Shown here in pieces: positions 9,031-18,198 of a DNA stretch of 60,026 bases. The stretch's first letter is position 1, and each line of letters starts with the position of its first letter. Made by a program: the position numbers and the translations under genes. This DNA is from Candidatus Woesearchaeota archaeon (lineage in GTDB: Archaea; Nanobdellota; Nanobdellia; Woesearchaeales; UBA10216), in NCBI GenBank assembly GCA_016192915.1, contig JACPTF010000020.1, positions 1 to 60,026 on the forward strand, written 5' to 3'. The notes beneath the pieces are model-generated. The model was not told where the DNA came from. It searched no databases and saw only the letters and a program-made list of their open reading frames with translations.

Positions 9031-9113
9031 ACGGGCTGCAGAAGCCGCCCGGTTTTAGAACTCACCCCAAGTTTTTTACCTAGCAATCTTAATCTGGGGA
9101 TGAAGCCGTAATT

Positions 9114-9126
9114 TACGGATAATAAA
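9114..9126. promoter_or_regulatory. Short inverted repeat CCGTAATTTACGG
   Basis: CCGTAA-T-TTACGG is a perfect inverted repeat around one central base, in the gap between the small membrane protein and the PhoU-like gene. It could be an operator or a short hairpin. No function is shown. Confidence 0.3.
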
Positions 9127-9175
9127 GCTGAAAAAATGGAAACCGTAAACTAATTAGTAGCTATCGCTTGTTCCC

Positions 9176-10057
9176 TTATTTTTTGGATTCAACTTCATTG
9201 GTAACTGCCCAGTCAATGAGCGTTTCGGAAAGCTGCTGCAGAAGCGCCTTAATCCTGTGGGCGTGGATATCCTTGTCGTCAAACCTGTCGGCAGCTGAAA
9301 GCACTTCAGTCGCGAACGCAGCTGCCGAGCGGTAGTCAAGGGCGTCAAGGCACTTCAGAAGGCTGAACAGCAGGGCATGAACAGGCTCTGCCAGGCTTCT
9401 GGTTTGCTTTGAGGTTAGCAGGATGAGATGGTCAGCCAGCCCTTCCAAGCTCTTTGAGAGCATAGCAGTGTAGAACAGCTCGATGTGCCTCAGCTTTGAA
9501 GAGCGCTTGAACATGAGCGAGCTTATTGCCGACTTCTGGATGAGGGTGTTACTCCTGTCTATCTCTTCCTCATACCTCTGGACAAGCTCTTTTGCCTCGT
9601 TGGTCTGCATGACACGGGTCATGTTTATCACCTTTCTTATCATTGTCTTAAGAATGATGTCCGGGTCTTCTACTGAGACGGTTGACTCGCAGCTTATGAA
9701 ATCCTCGCCGAACTCAACAAGCTCAATGCTGCTCATCATACGCTTCTGGTCAAGGATATCCAGCGATGAGATTGGCTTGTTCAGCTTGATTTTGAAGGAC
9801 CTGACAGGATTAAGGTAAGAGGCGACTATGAACATGTTAATCAGCCTGCTGTCGAGCTTCCCGCCATTCTCCGAGAAGGACAACATAAGCTGCTTCTCCT
9901 CGCCTGACTGTGGATTGGTTGAAACAACAAGGTTGCCTTCAGAGGACATGTCAAGAATAAGCTGCGAGTCATTCCCGATTAGGTTAGCCTTGCACCACGA
10001 AGCAGGCAGGTAGAGGTAGAACGTGCTTCCCGAGCGCTGAACCTTACGAACCTCCAC
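9176..10057 (-). CDS. AbrB/PhoU-like phosphate regulator
   Basis: A 293-residue protein with an N-terminal AbrB/SpoVT-type swapped-hairpin (MEVRKVQRSGSTFYLYLPAS, then W) followed by two helical PhoU-like segments (about residues 115-285). This two-part build is the archaeal PhoU-like regulator, generally tied to phosphate uptake control. No Pst transporter genes are in view, so the link to phosphate is by family only. TATA-like sequence lies in 10105-10130. Confidence 0.75.
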   Translation of the reverse strand: MEVRKVQRSGSTFYLYLPASWCKANLIGNDSQLILDMSSEGNLVVSTNPQSGEEKQLMLSFSENGGKLDSRLINMFIVASYLNPVRSFKIKLNKPISSLDILDQKRMMSSIELVEFGEDFISCESTVSVEDPDIILKTMIRKVINMTRVMQTNEAKELVQRYEEEIDRSNTLIQKSAISSLMFKRSSKLRHIELFYTAMLSKSLEGLADHLILLTSKQTRSLAEPVHALLFSLLKCLDALDYRSAAAFATEVLSAADRFDDKDIHAHRIKALLQQLSETLIDWAVTNEVESKK

Positions 10058-10210
10058 CCAAAATCACCCTTCTCCCAGTCTATACAGGTGGCAGAAAGTA
10101 CGCCCACTTATAAACATTTTGGTTTATATAAAATTAATAAAAAAAGGATTTTTCGCTTTAGCCATCTCCCACAGAAAACCTTTTAAATAAGCCCTGATGA
10201 CGCAAAGCTT

Positions 10211-10489
10211 ATGGAGCTTTCTGTAGTTGAGGAAACGCCGAAAAGGCTTGTCTTTGAGATAAAAGGGCAGGGCCACACATTGTGCAACATACTAAAGTCC
10301 AAGCTGTGGGCGAACAAGCATGTAAAGATAGCAACGTACAACATCGCACACCCGCTTGTCGGAGTGCCCAGGATGACTATTGAAACAGACGGTGAGGCCA
10401 AGCCAAGAAAAGTGGTCACTGATGCTGCAGAATCGCTGCGAAAGGACGTTGCCGAGCTCAAGCAGGAGCTCAAAAAGTTCAGGTGGTAA
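10211..10489 (+). CDS. rpoL: DNA-directed RNA polymerase subunit L (Rpo11)
   Basis: A 92-residue Rpb11/Rpo11 homologue that pairs with Rpo3 in the polymerase platform. The hallmark GQGHTLCNILKSKLW and the strand AHPLVGVPRMTIETDG are present. A TATA box TTTTAAATAA at 10181-10190 sits about 25 bases before the ATG, which predicts a leaderless mRNA. Confidence 0.95.
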   Translation: MELSVVEETPKRLVFEIKGQGHTLCNILKSKLWANKHVKIATYNIAHPLVGVPRMTIETDGEAKPRKVVTDAAESLRKDVAELKQELKKFRW

Positions 10490-10574
10490 GGCAACAGAAG
10501 CCAGGGCATTTGAGAACACTCCTTTAATGCCAAAAAATTTAAATACACAGACGCTTCCGGGTACAAGGGAAAAA

Positions 10575-11720
10575 ATGAGGGCAAAATCTTATCTGGTCAT
10601 TTTGGGTGTGGTTCTGGTAGTTTCATCATTAGCGTTGGCAATCGCCGCACAAGCAGGAGGAAATGGCAAGGCAAGGGTTATTGCCCATACTGATAAAGAG
10701 GTATCAGATGCCGTGGAAAAGGGCTGCAAAGTGGTCAGGGAAGCCAAGACATTGAAAGCGTTGCTATGCTCAGAGGACGTTGCCTCTTCATTAGGGCTGC
10801 AGGAGGACTTGCAGGTATTCGCAATGGATTCCGGAGCCAACGCGCAGATAAAGGCCGATTTGGTGCAATCATCAGGAAATTCCGGCGAGGGAAGGAAGGT
10901 GATTGTGCTGGACACAGGATACAATTACAACCATGCAGAATTAAGCTCAAGCTACCTTGGAGGAAAGGACTTTGTTAACAGCGATGGCGACCCGCTTGAC
11001 GATAACGGCCACGGAAGCCACGTAGCCGGAATCATAACCGCGGACGGCGTTGATGCCAGGGCAAGGGGCGTTGCGCCAGCAGCGGGAATAATCGCAGGGA
11101 AGGTCCTCAGCTCAGACGGCTCAGGGTACTTCAGCGATGTTGTTGCCGCAATTTACTGGGCAGTAGACGGCCCTGACGGAATTGCCAACACATTTGACGA
11201 CTTCAATGCCGATGCTATAAGCCTGAGCCTAGGAACTTCACAACCTTATACTTACAAAGGATTTTGTGATACCATCTTGCCAGATTTGACAAATGCAATT
11301 AAATACTCAAGGGATAGGAATGTAATTGTTGTTGTGGCGGCAGGCAACAGTGGCGGATCAGGAGTTTCAATTCCGGGGTGCATAAGCTATTCCACAACAG
11401 TTGGTGCAGTAGACGGCAAGGATAAAATTACCACATGGTCCGGAAAAGGAAATGCGGTTGATATCTCAGCCCCGGGCGTTAACATATATTCATCTTGGCT
11501 TGGAACTTCTTATAAGACGGCAAGCGGAACAAGCATGGCAACTCCAATGGTAAGCGGGACAGTAGCTTTAGTCAAGTCCGCCCATCCCGAATATACTGCT
11601 GCCCAGATAGAAAGCGCATTGCTCAATACAGCAAAAGATTTAGGAAAGAGCGGCAAGGATACAAGTTATGGCTGGGGCAGGATAGACGCTTACGGGGCAG
11701 CAAATTACGCAGCACCCTAA
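10575..11720 (+). CDS. Secreted subtilisin-like serine protease
   Basis: A 381-residue S8 protease. The catalytic Asp is in VIVLDTGYNYNHAE, the His in DNGHGSHVAGII, the oxyanion Asn in VVAAGNSGG and the Ser in ASGTSMATPMVSG. Residues 6-28 (a hydrophobic stretch ending in AIAAQA) form a signal peptide, followed by a pro-region. The frame is open from 10380, but the ATG at 10575 follows a TATA box at 10538-10545 and puts the signal at the N-terminus. It is likely exported to degrade protein or to process surface proteins. Confidence 0.92.
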   Translation: MRAKSYLVILGVVLVVSSLALAIAAQAGGNGKARVIAHTDKEVSDAVEKGCKVVREAKTLKALLCSEDVASSLGLQEDLQVFAMDSGANAQIKADLVQSSGNSGEGRKVIVLDTGYNYNHAELSSSYLGGKDFVNSDGDPLDDNGHGSHVAGIITADGVDARARGVAPAAGIIAGKVLSSDGSGYFSDVVAAIYWAVDGPDGIANTFDDFNADAISLSLGTSQPYTYKGFCDTILPDLTNAIKYSRDRNVIVVVAAGNSGGSGVSIPGCISYSTTVGAVDGKDKITTWSGKGNAVDISAPGVNIYSSWLGTSYKTASGTSMATPMVSGTVALVKSAHPEYTAAQIESALLNTAKDLGKSGKDTSYGWGRIDAYGAANYAAP

Positions 11721-11768
11721 AATTTTAAGGCAAAAGTTTTATAAGCAACCTCGCTTTAAGGTAGGAGC

Positions 11769-12236
11769 ATGAAAAAAGGTACAATTATGCTCATTCTTTT
11801 CGCCATAGCTGCCGCTGTGCTAATCAGCGGCTGCTCACAATACGGCACTAATGAGGGAGCTAAACAGGCTCCTGCCGCCACAGAATCTCCGGCAGCGCTA
11901 CCTCCACCTCCGCCACCACCCGCGGCAGGGCAAGCGGCATCGGCGAATACGATCGAGATAACAGCTTCAGGATTCAGCCCTAACACTTTGACAGCCAAGT
12001 CTGGAGACACTGTAATGTTTGTTAACAAAGACACAGCACAGCACTGGCCCGCATCAGCAGTCCACCCGACTCACGTGGTTTACCCCGAGCCCGGCGGCTG
12101 CATAGGAAGCAAGTTTGACGCATGCAAAGGGCTGGCACAGGGCGAAAGCTTCACATTCGTCTTCAACGAGAAGGGCAGCTGGAAATACCACGACCACCTG
12201 AATCCGAGCCTGTGGGGAACTATAGTGGTAAATTGA
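11769..12236 (+). CDS. Cupredoxin-like lipoprotein
   Basis: A 155-residue secreted protein: signal peptide with lipobox LISGC, a Pro-rich linker (eight consecutive prolines near residue 47), then a plastocyanin/azurin-type beta domain (GFSPNTLTAKSGDTVMFVNK). His residues are present in the first ligand region (HWP and HPTH). In the last loop, where type 1 copper proteins have Cys, His and Met, the sequence is KYHDHLNPSLWG, with no Cys and no Met. It may bind copper in another way or serve another role. GGAG precedes the ATG, and a TATA box is at 11737-11745. Confidence 0.8.
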   Translation: MKKGTIMLILFAIAAAVLISGCSQYGTNEGAKQAPAATESPAALPPPPPPPAAGQAASANTIEITASGFSPNTLTAKSGDTVMFVNKDTAQHWPASAVHPTHVVYPEPGGCIGSKFDACKGLAQGESFTFVFNEKGSWKYHDHLNPSLWGTIVVN

Positions 12237-12282
12237 GTGCAACAATACTTAACTTTTTCTCTTTTTGCTCCATATTGCCTAT

Positions 12283-12711
12283 CTACCAACTCCTACTAAC
12301 ACTCTCTGCCTTGTTTACCACTCTCTGCCTGATTAGCTCGTAGGCTCCCAAGATCGTGTTGCCTGCAAGAGCTGCTAGTATAGGCGCTGGGCCCGCAAGA
12401 GTTGATAGTATAGACGTGGGTTTTTCAAATGCAAGGGAACCTTGCACCGCATAACTAAAAATTGAGTCTATAGAACTTACGCCCAGTATAATTAAGTTTG
12501 TTCCAAATCCTAAACGATATCCTGCACTTTCTAGCTCAGCGCCTTCGAGAGAGTAGGAGTCTGCATCAAACTTCCTTGAAGCAGTCGGTATCGCGTACAG
12601 CAGAAGTCCGCCACAAATAGCTCCCCTAACACCCCTTAGAGTTTGTCTACCAGCTTGCTTCAAGATACTACCAGTTTCCTTCAAGATATCTGTTAGGGAT
12701 GGTGACGTCAT
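12283..12711 (-). CDS. Orphan membrane protein
   Basis: A 142-residue protein with hydrophobic stretches around residues 28-44, 68-82 and 104-124. No family motif is seen. On the minus strand ACATTTATATAC lies about 25-30 bases before the ATG, so a leaderless transcript is likely. The same promoter core occurs before the orphan gene at 35562-36419. Confidence 0.5.
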   Translation of the reverse strand: MTSPSLTDILKETGSILKQAGRQTLRGVRGAICGGLLLYAIPTASRKFDADSYSLEGAELESAGYRLGFGTNLIILGVSSIDSIFSYAVQGSLAFEKPTSILSTLAGPAPILAALAGNTILGAYELIRQRVVNKAESVSRSW

Positions 12712-12783
12712 AAACGCTACGTAATCACAAGACGTATATAAATGTTTTCATTCTTATCACTTGGTAGTGAAAATAATAACGTA

Positions 12784-13587
12784 TTACGCGGGTTTATTAA
12801 CATGGTTTTTTGCAAAAAAACCGTTTCTATGCACGGAATAAGCCAGGTTCCCGAGCAGCAGTGCAATGAAGAACGGGAACCTGACGTGGCTGAAATCAAG
12901 CAGGAAGTACACCACCGCGACTGCTATGCCAAAAACAACCTGCTGTCCTGGGGGGTAAGGCGATGTCTTCGGCTCGGAGAGCATGATGAAAGCAAAGTAA
13001 AACGGCATGCTGGTGAAAAAGCTGAGCAGTCCGGAAGCAGTGAACGGGACAGCCACGAATTGGGTTATTGCATAAAGCGCAGAGGTTGCCAGGAGAAACG
13101 GAATTGCAGCCATAAGCTTGCCTGCCGTGTAATTTGCGATGATAAGGAAAAGTGTCAGTGGAAGGAAAAAATCGCTGATTCTGATTCCGGCTTCCGCAGC
13201 CCACCATACATCGCCAAGACCGAACACGAAAAGGGAAACCAGCAGCCCAAGTGTTGCGGGGTTGAAGATGTGGTGGCCCTTAAGCCTTATCGCATACTTT
13301 GATGCTATGGCAATGGCAGCAGCCACTAAAATTGCAGCTGCCGGGGCATTCATTGGCGCTATCGAGCCGATAATAGTGCCGCTGATAACTGCAGAGGAAG
13401 GGAAAGTAACAGGCTTTTTGAGAAACGCAACCTTAACCACAACATCAAGCAGAGAGCACGCTGCAATGGCTATCAAAATACCAGTCGGGAACACCTTCAG
13501 GTTATAGCTGGCAACAGCTGCTAACAGCAGCAGAAGAGCGCCGGTGACAGCGTACATTGATTTGAAGTATTCTGGCAGGCCTTTCAT
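12784..13587 (-). CDS. RnfD/NqrB-like membrane protein
   Basis: A 267-residue multi-span membrane protein with the RnfD/NqrB pattern: SGTIIGSIAPMNAPAA, then the GHHIFNPATLGL loop whose Thr corresponds to the covalent FMN site, and MPFYFAFIMLSEPKTSPYPP. In complete systems this subunit carries electrons or flavin in an ion-pumping complex. No RnfC, RnfG, RnfE or NqrF gene is nearby, so it stands alone here. It may serve another flavin-linked redox protein. Confidence 0.7.
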   Translation of the reverse strand: MKGLPEYFKSMYAVTGALLLLLAAVASYNLKVFPTGILIAIAACSLLDVVVKVAFLKKPVTFPSSAVISGTIIGSIAPMNAPAAAILVAAAIAIASKYAIRLKGHHIFNPATLGLLVSLFVFGLGDVWWAAEAGIRISDFFLPLTLFLIIANYTAGKLMAAIPFLLATSALYAITQFVAVPFTASGLLSFFTSMPFYFAFIMLSEPKTSPYPPGQQVVFGIAVAVVYFLLDFSHVRFPFFIALLLGNLAYSVHRNGFFAKNHVNKPA

Positions 13588-13688
13588 GCAACTGCCGCCC
13601 TGAATTTGATTCTTTATTAATTTTTGTATTGCTTACTGCGTGCAGGAGGCAAATTATTTTATATCCAACAAAATTTCTTCCCCTTAAC

Positions 13689-14522
13689 GTGACTCTTGAG
13701 AGCATATTCGGCGTGAAGAAGCCGATAATAGGAATGGTTCACCTTGCCGACCTCTACCCGCCGCAGGGGCTGGACTACGTAATTTCCAGAGCATTGGCCG
13801 ATGCGCGCAGCCTGCACCTCGGAGGCAAAGGCGTTGATGCGCTTCTTGTCGAAAACCTGAAAGAAGAGTCCAACAACTCGTTTGTTGCTGAAGAAACGGT
13901 AAAGAGAATGTCGTCAGTCATAGACGCAATAGTCACCGAGGTAGACGCGGTCATAGGCGTGAATGTCCCCCCCAACGACTACAGGGCGGCATTCAGGATT
14001 GCGCGAGAGCAGGGCTTGTCCTTCGTGCAGTTGGACGTCTACACCGATAGGGCAATGACGTACTTCACACAAACCAAAGGCGTGCAGTTTGACGTGGTGG
14101 TAGACCCTGCCGACGTCAGGAAATACCGCGAGGGAACCAGTGCCGCTTTGTTCGTCAACATACACACGAAGGGCGACAAGCAATTGACATTGGAAGATTC
14201 GGGAAGATACGAGCCACTCACAGAATCTGCAAAGAGAGCGGTGGACTACGGCGCTGATGGCGTAGTTGTAACCTATGCAACCGGATCTGCCCCAACCTTG
14301 GCAGCAGTTAATGATGTGAAGAGATTCGCAGAAACCTCCAGCCACGTCTTTCCAGTCATTGTCGGGAGCGGCATGACGCCAAGACTGGTTCCAGAGTTTC
14401 TGAGGCATGCTGACGGCGCAATAGTTGGCAAATATTTCAAAGCTGGCGGCATCACAGACAATCCTGTTGACGGTAGGCGTGTAGAAGAGTTCATGAGAAC
14501 CGTACGCGCACAATTCAGGTAA
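13689..14522 (+). CDS. BtpA family TIM-barrel protein
   Basis: A 277-residue protein with the BtpA/SgcQ pattern: KPIIGMVHLADLYPP near the N-terminus, VDALLVENL, then VIGVNVPPND and VIVGSGMTPRLVPEFL. The family is named after a photosystem I biogenesis factor, but its general biochemical role is unclear. The start is the GTG at 13689. A TATA-like TTTTATAT at 13657-13664 puts the transcription start there, so I reject the ATG at 13629, which lies upstream of the TATA box. Confidence 0.8.
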   Translation: MTLESIFGVKKPIIGMVHLADLYPPQGLDYVISRALADARSLHLGGKGVDALLVENLKEESNNSFVAEETVKRMSSVIDAIVTEVDAVIGVNVPPNDYRAAFRIAREQGLSFVQLDVYTDRAMTYFTQTKGVQFDVVVDPADVRKYREGTSAALFVNIHTKGDKQLTLEDSGRYEPLTESAKRAVDYGADGVVVTYATGSAPTLAAVNDVKRFAETSSHVFPVIVGSGMTPRLVPEFLRHADGAIVGKYFKAGGITDNPVDGRRVEEFMRTVRAQFR

Positions 14523-14563
14523 GCCCAAAACATATTTAAACAGTTTCTGCAAAGTGAGCACGC

Positions 14564-15118
14564 ATGCTCACAAAAGCCCAGGGTAGTGTGCTGCTGAAGC
14601 TCGCAAGGAAAGCCGTTGAGGAAGCGCTTAAGCACAAAACAGTCAATGTTCCAGTTGCTGTAAGAAAGCAAAAAGCATTTTCGCAGCAGCCAGGAGTGTT
14701 TGTCACTATTCTTAGGACTGGGGAGCTGAGAGGAAGCATGGGCTATCCTGAGCAGACTTACCCTTTGATTGATGCCGTAGTAAGGGCGGCAAGGGATGCG
14801 GCATTCAACGACCCAAGGTTTAAGGCGGTGAAGAAAAGCGAATTGCGGCATCTTCGGATAAGGATAGACGCCTTGTCAAAATTCAAGGCCGCTGCCGTGA
14901 AAAGCATAAAGCCCGGAAGGCACGGCATCTACGTCGAGTACGGCGTGTTCAAGGGGCTGCAGCTGCCCGAAGACGCAAGAAAGTTCAAGTGGACCGCAAG
15001 GGAGATGGTTGAAAACGCGCTTCGCAAAGCAGGACTGGCTCCTGAGATGTGGAAAGACAAGAATGTCAGGATTTACACTTTTACGACAAAGGCATTTGAG
15101 GAGAAAAGGCAGCCATGA
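14564..15118 (+). CDS. AMMECR1-domain protein
   Basis: A 184-residue protein with the AMMECR1 hallmark LRGSMGYPE (usually LRGCIG) and the C-terminal TFTTKAFEE. The Cys of the hallmark is Ser here. The family is widespread in archaea and eukaryotes; its molecular role is not settled. Its stop overlaps the start of the Gdt1 gene (ATGA), so the two are translationally coupled. Confidence 0.85.
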   Translation: MLTKAQGSVLLKLARKAVEEALKHKTVNVPVAVRKQKAFSQQPGVFVTILRTGELRGSMGYPEQTYPLIDAVVRAARDAAFNDPRFKAVKKSELRHLRIRIDALSKFKAAAVKSIKPGRHGIYVEYGVFKGLQLPEDARKFKWTAREMVENALRKAGLAPEMWKDKNVRIYTFTTKAFEEKRQP

Positions 15119-15684
15119 TTCAGGACTTTCTTATTCCATTCGTGACCATAGCCGTTGCGGAAATTGGCGACAAGACACAGCTTGCGATGATGGCGATGGC
15201 TGCGAGGCACAGGCACACCACGCAGATATTCCTTGGAGCCATAGCTGCATCAGCAATTGTTGACGGCTCAGCGGTTGTGCTGGGCAGCTACATATCAAGA
15301 TACATTCCCAAAGTTCCCGTTGCTGTTGCAGCAGCGGTAATATTCATGGCGTTTGGCATTTACACACTGCTGCGGAAGGAGGAGGAAAAGAAGCCGCGCC
15401 TGTTATCAAAGAGGTCAGTGCTTATCGCTGCCTTCGTGCTGTTCTTCGTCAGCGAGTTTGGCGACAAGTCGCAGTTCGCAGCCCTTCTCTTCGGAACCCA
15501 GTACAACCTGCTGCTGGCGCTCTTTGGGGCGCTTGCAGGGATAGCTGCTGTGCTGGTAATCATGCTCAGCATTGGCAAATACGTCAGCAAGCACCTGAGC
15601 GAGAAAACAATCAGGCTGCTGTCAGGGTTGCTGTTTATCGGGATTGGGTTATTCACGCTGCTGAGGGCGCTGGGTGGCGTCTGA
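15115..15684 (+). CDS. Gdt1/TMEM165-type (UPF0016) cation transporter
   Basis: A 189-residue protein with about six membrane spans and two copies of the signature: AEIGDKTQLAMMAMAAR at residues 15-31 and SEFGDKSQFAALLFGTQ at residues 110-126. UPF0016 members move Mn2+ or Ca2+ out of the cytoplasm. It starts inside the last codon of the AMMECR1 gene. Its 3' end overlaps the convergent gene at 15649 by 36 bases. Confidence 0.88.
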   Translation: MIQDFLIPFVTIAVAEIGDKTQLAMMAMAARHRHTTQIFLGAIAASAIVDGSAVVLGSYISRYIPKVPVAVAAAVIFMAFGIYTLLRKEEEKKPRLLSKRSVLIAAFVLFFVSEFGDKSQFAALLFGTQYNLLLALFGALAGIAAVLVIMLSIGKYVSKHLSEKTIRLLSGLLFIGIGLFTLLRALGGV

Positions 15685-16047
15685 AGAAGACCAGTAATCA
15701 AACTTTATGTTTTCAGGGAGAAAAAGGCCTGACAGCGTGACCAGATTAAACCATACAAGCCTTTCAAAGCCCGGCCTTAAAGGTTCGCCGACAGGGTTAA
15801 CCAGCGAATATTCATTGCCATTCCCATCCCTCCTGTACCTTTCCTTGGTCACAATTCCCGGCACGACAACGCTTTGAAGCGTTCCATAGCTGTCTATACG
15901 CCAGAAATAGACAATCCTAGCCTCGCCCAGCTTGGCTATACTTTCCCCAGCAATGTGCGAGTCAATAGTATCTGGAAACTGTGGCCTGTTGGGGTTAAAA
16001 TGCATGTATTCTAGCTCTACCGCTTGTTCCAACCTATGCTGTTCCAT
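15649..16047 (-). CDS. Hypothetical protein
   Basis: A 132-residue soluble protein with no motif I recognise. The frame is open up to a GTG at 16098 that would overlap the copA stop. A TATA box (TTTTAAAC on the minus strand, 16069-16077) fits a leaderless start at the ATG at 16047, which I choose. The 3' end overlaps the Gdt1 gene convergently. Confidence 0.5.
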   Translation of the reverse strand: MEQHRLEQAVELEYMHFNPNRPQFPDTIDSHIAGESIAKLGEARIVYFWRIDSYGTLQSVVVPGIVTKERYRRDGNGNEYSLVNPVGEPLRPGFERLVWFNLVTLSGLFLPENIKFDYWSSSDATQRPQQRE

Positions 16048-16094
16048 AACAACAGCGAATGCAGCCGCGTTTAAAACCCTTTTGCCGCAGCTTG

Positions 16095-18188
16095 TCACTT
16101 TACCTTATACCTGTTCAGAAGCAGCGAGTTGCCAACAACGGTTATGGAGCTAGAAGCCATCGCTATCGCAGCGAAGATTGGATTAAGGAGCAAGCCTGTA
16201 AAGGGATAAAGAACACCAGCAGCTACCGGGATTAAGGCAACGTTGTAGAAGAACGCCCAGAAAAGGTTCTGCTTCATCTTGCTCACAGTCTTTCTGCTGA
16301 GGTCAATCGCTGCCACAACATCCCTGAGGTCATCCTTCATCAGCACTATGCCGCCGGTTTCCTTCGCAACATCAGTGCCGGCGCCAATCGCAATTCCAAC
16401 ATCGGCCTGTGCCAGCATCGGAGCGTCATTTATCCCATCGCCCACTGCTGCAACAACTTTGCCTTCCTGCTGCAGCTCTTTCACCTTCGCTGCCTTTTCT
16501 CCAGGCAAAACGTTAGCTAATACGCGTTTTATTCCCAGCTGCTGCGCTATGGCCGCTGCCGTCCTTTCATTGTCGCCAGTCATCATTATCACTTCCCTGC
16601 CCATCCTCTGAAGCTGCCCAATGGCTGGCCTTGAGTTCTCCTTCAGAGTGTCAGCAACAGCTATCACGCCAATAAGCTGCTTGCCAAAAGCTACAATGAC
16701 CGCGGTTTTGCCTTCTTTTTCCAACCTTGCAACTTTTTCTTCCGCTACAGCTGTTATGTTAACAGCGTTGTCTTTCATGAATGTCCTGTTGCCAACAAAA
16801 ATCCTTTTGCCATTGTAATCCGCCTTTATGCCCTTGCCGGCAACTGTCTGGTGGAGCTTCCCCTGCGGCAGCTTTATGCCCAACGCTGCCGCCTTTTCCA
16901 CTATTGCAGTGCCAATCGGGTGCTCAGAGCCCTTTTCAGCCACTGCAGCAAGCTGCAAGATTTTGCCTTTATCGTAGCTGCTGGCTATCAGCACTACGTC
17001 AGTCACTGCCGGCTTGCCCTTTGTCAGGGTGCCTGTCTTGTCAAAAACAATTGCCTGAATCTTCCTTGCCTTCTCCAAAACCTCTCCTGTCTTGATGAGT
17101 ATGCCGTTCTGGGCGCCTTTGCTCGCGCCAATCATTATCGCTGCGGGGGTTGCGATTCCGAGAGCGCAGGGGCACGCAATGATAAGGACGGCAATGAGGA
17201 TTGACAAAGCCAGAGGGAAAGAAAGACCATAAATAAAATACCAAAAGGCAGCAGCCGCCAAAGCGATCACGATGACGGTCGGGACAAAATAAGCTGAGAC
17301 AACGTCAGCAAGGCGCTGCATGGGAGCCCTCGCCGCAATTGCCTCCTGCACCATCTTCACAATATTGGCTAATGCTGTATCGCTGCCAACCTTTGTTGCC
17401 TTGAACTTCAGCAGGCCGCTCTTGTTGATTGTGCCCCCAATTACTGCGCTGCCCGGCTTTTTGGCAACAGGCATCGACTCGCCAGTAATCATAGACTCGT
17501 CAACAGCTGACTGCCCTGATATAACAACGCCGTCAACAGGGATGCTTCCTCCGGGCTTGACAACCACTATATCGTTGACAGCCACTTTCTCAACAGGAAT
17601 GGTTAATTCGCTGCTGTTACGGACTACTGCTGCCATTTTCGGCTGCAAATCAAGAAGCTTCCTGATTGCGGCAGACGCCTTGCCCTTCATGTTATGCTCC
17701 ATGTACTTGCCAAGAAGGATAAAGCCGATAATCAGCCCTGATTCAGTAAAGTAGACGTGCTCTGACTGGAATAGCTGCGGCCAGAGAATGCCCTGGAAAG
17801 TGACTATTGTGCTGTAAAGCCACGCTGCCGAGGTGCCAAGCGCAATGAGGCTGTCCATGTTTGCCTGCCTCGCCTTCACTGCATCAACAGCTCCCCTGTA
17901 AAACCTCCACCCAGCTATAAACTGTACTGGTGTTGCAAGAAGGAACAGCCAAACATTGTGCGGCAGCAGCCAGCTGATTTTGTAAAAATACTCGAAAATT
18001 GCTGTCGGGATGCCAAGTGCAAACGCGAAAGCCGTGAGCAGCTTCAGCTTTTTCAGCTCCTTTTGCGGAGCGAGGAAGGTTTCAAGGCACTTGCCGCTGC
18101 AAAAAAAGTATTTCGCGCTGTCCTGCTCTGTATGGAATGGTGTTTTACCTTCATCCACGTACATGCCGCAGATTACGTCTTTTGCCAT
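16095..18188 (-). CDS. copA: Copper-transporting P1B-type ATPase with N-terminal YHS domain
   Basis: A 697-residue pump that exports Cu+ with ATP. An N-terminal YHS/TRASH-like metal domain (DVICGMYVDE at residues 4-13, then FFCSGKCLETF) replaces the usual CxxC heavy-metal domain. Then come TGES (actuator), the membrane CPC in IACPCALGIATP, the phosphorylation site DKTGTLTKGK, the SEHPIG loop, GDGINDAPM, and FYN plus MASSS in the last spans. The last features match the Cu+ class. Its regulator gene ends 10 bases upstream on the same strand, so the pair is an operon. Confidence 0.93.
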   Translation of the reverse strand: MAKDVICGMYVDEGKTPFHTEQDSAKYFFCSGKCLETFLAPQKELKKLKLLTAFAFALGIPTAIFEYFYKISWLLPHNVWLFLLATPVQFIAGWRFYRGAVDAVKARQANMDSLIALGTSAAWLYSTIVTFQGILWPQLFQSEHVYFTESGLIIGFILLGKYMEHNMKGKASAAIRKLLDLQPKMAAVVRNSSELTIPVEKVAVNDIVVVKPGGSIPVDGVVISGQSAVDESMITGESMPVAKKPGSAVIGGTINKSGLLKFKATKVGSDTALANIVKMVQEAIAARAPMQRLADVVSAYFVPTVIVIALAAAAFWYFIYGLSFPLALSILIAVLIIACPCALGIATPAAIMIGASKGAQNGILIKTGEVLEKARKIQAIVFDKTGTLTKGKPAVTDVVLIASSYDKGKILQLAAVAEKGSEHPIGTAIVEKAAALGIKLPQGKLHQTVAGKGIKADYNGKRIFVGNRTFMKDNAVNITAVAEEKVARLEKEGKTAVIVAFGKQLIGVIAVADTLKENSRPAIGQLQRMGREVIMMTGDNERTAAAIAQQLGIKRVLANVLPGEKAAKVKELQQEGKVVAAVGDGINDAPMLAQADVGIAIGAGTDVAKETGGIVLMKDDLRDVVAAIDLSRKTVSKMKQNLFWAFFYNVALIPVAAGVLYPFTGLLLNPIFAAIAMASSSITVVGNSLLLNRYKVK

Positions 18189-18198
18189 TTTTTCTGAA

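Noticed and set aside
12742-13302. 186-codon plus-strand frame
   Set aside because: It is antisense to the RnfD-like membrane protein, with no hydrophobic pattern and no promoter.
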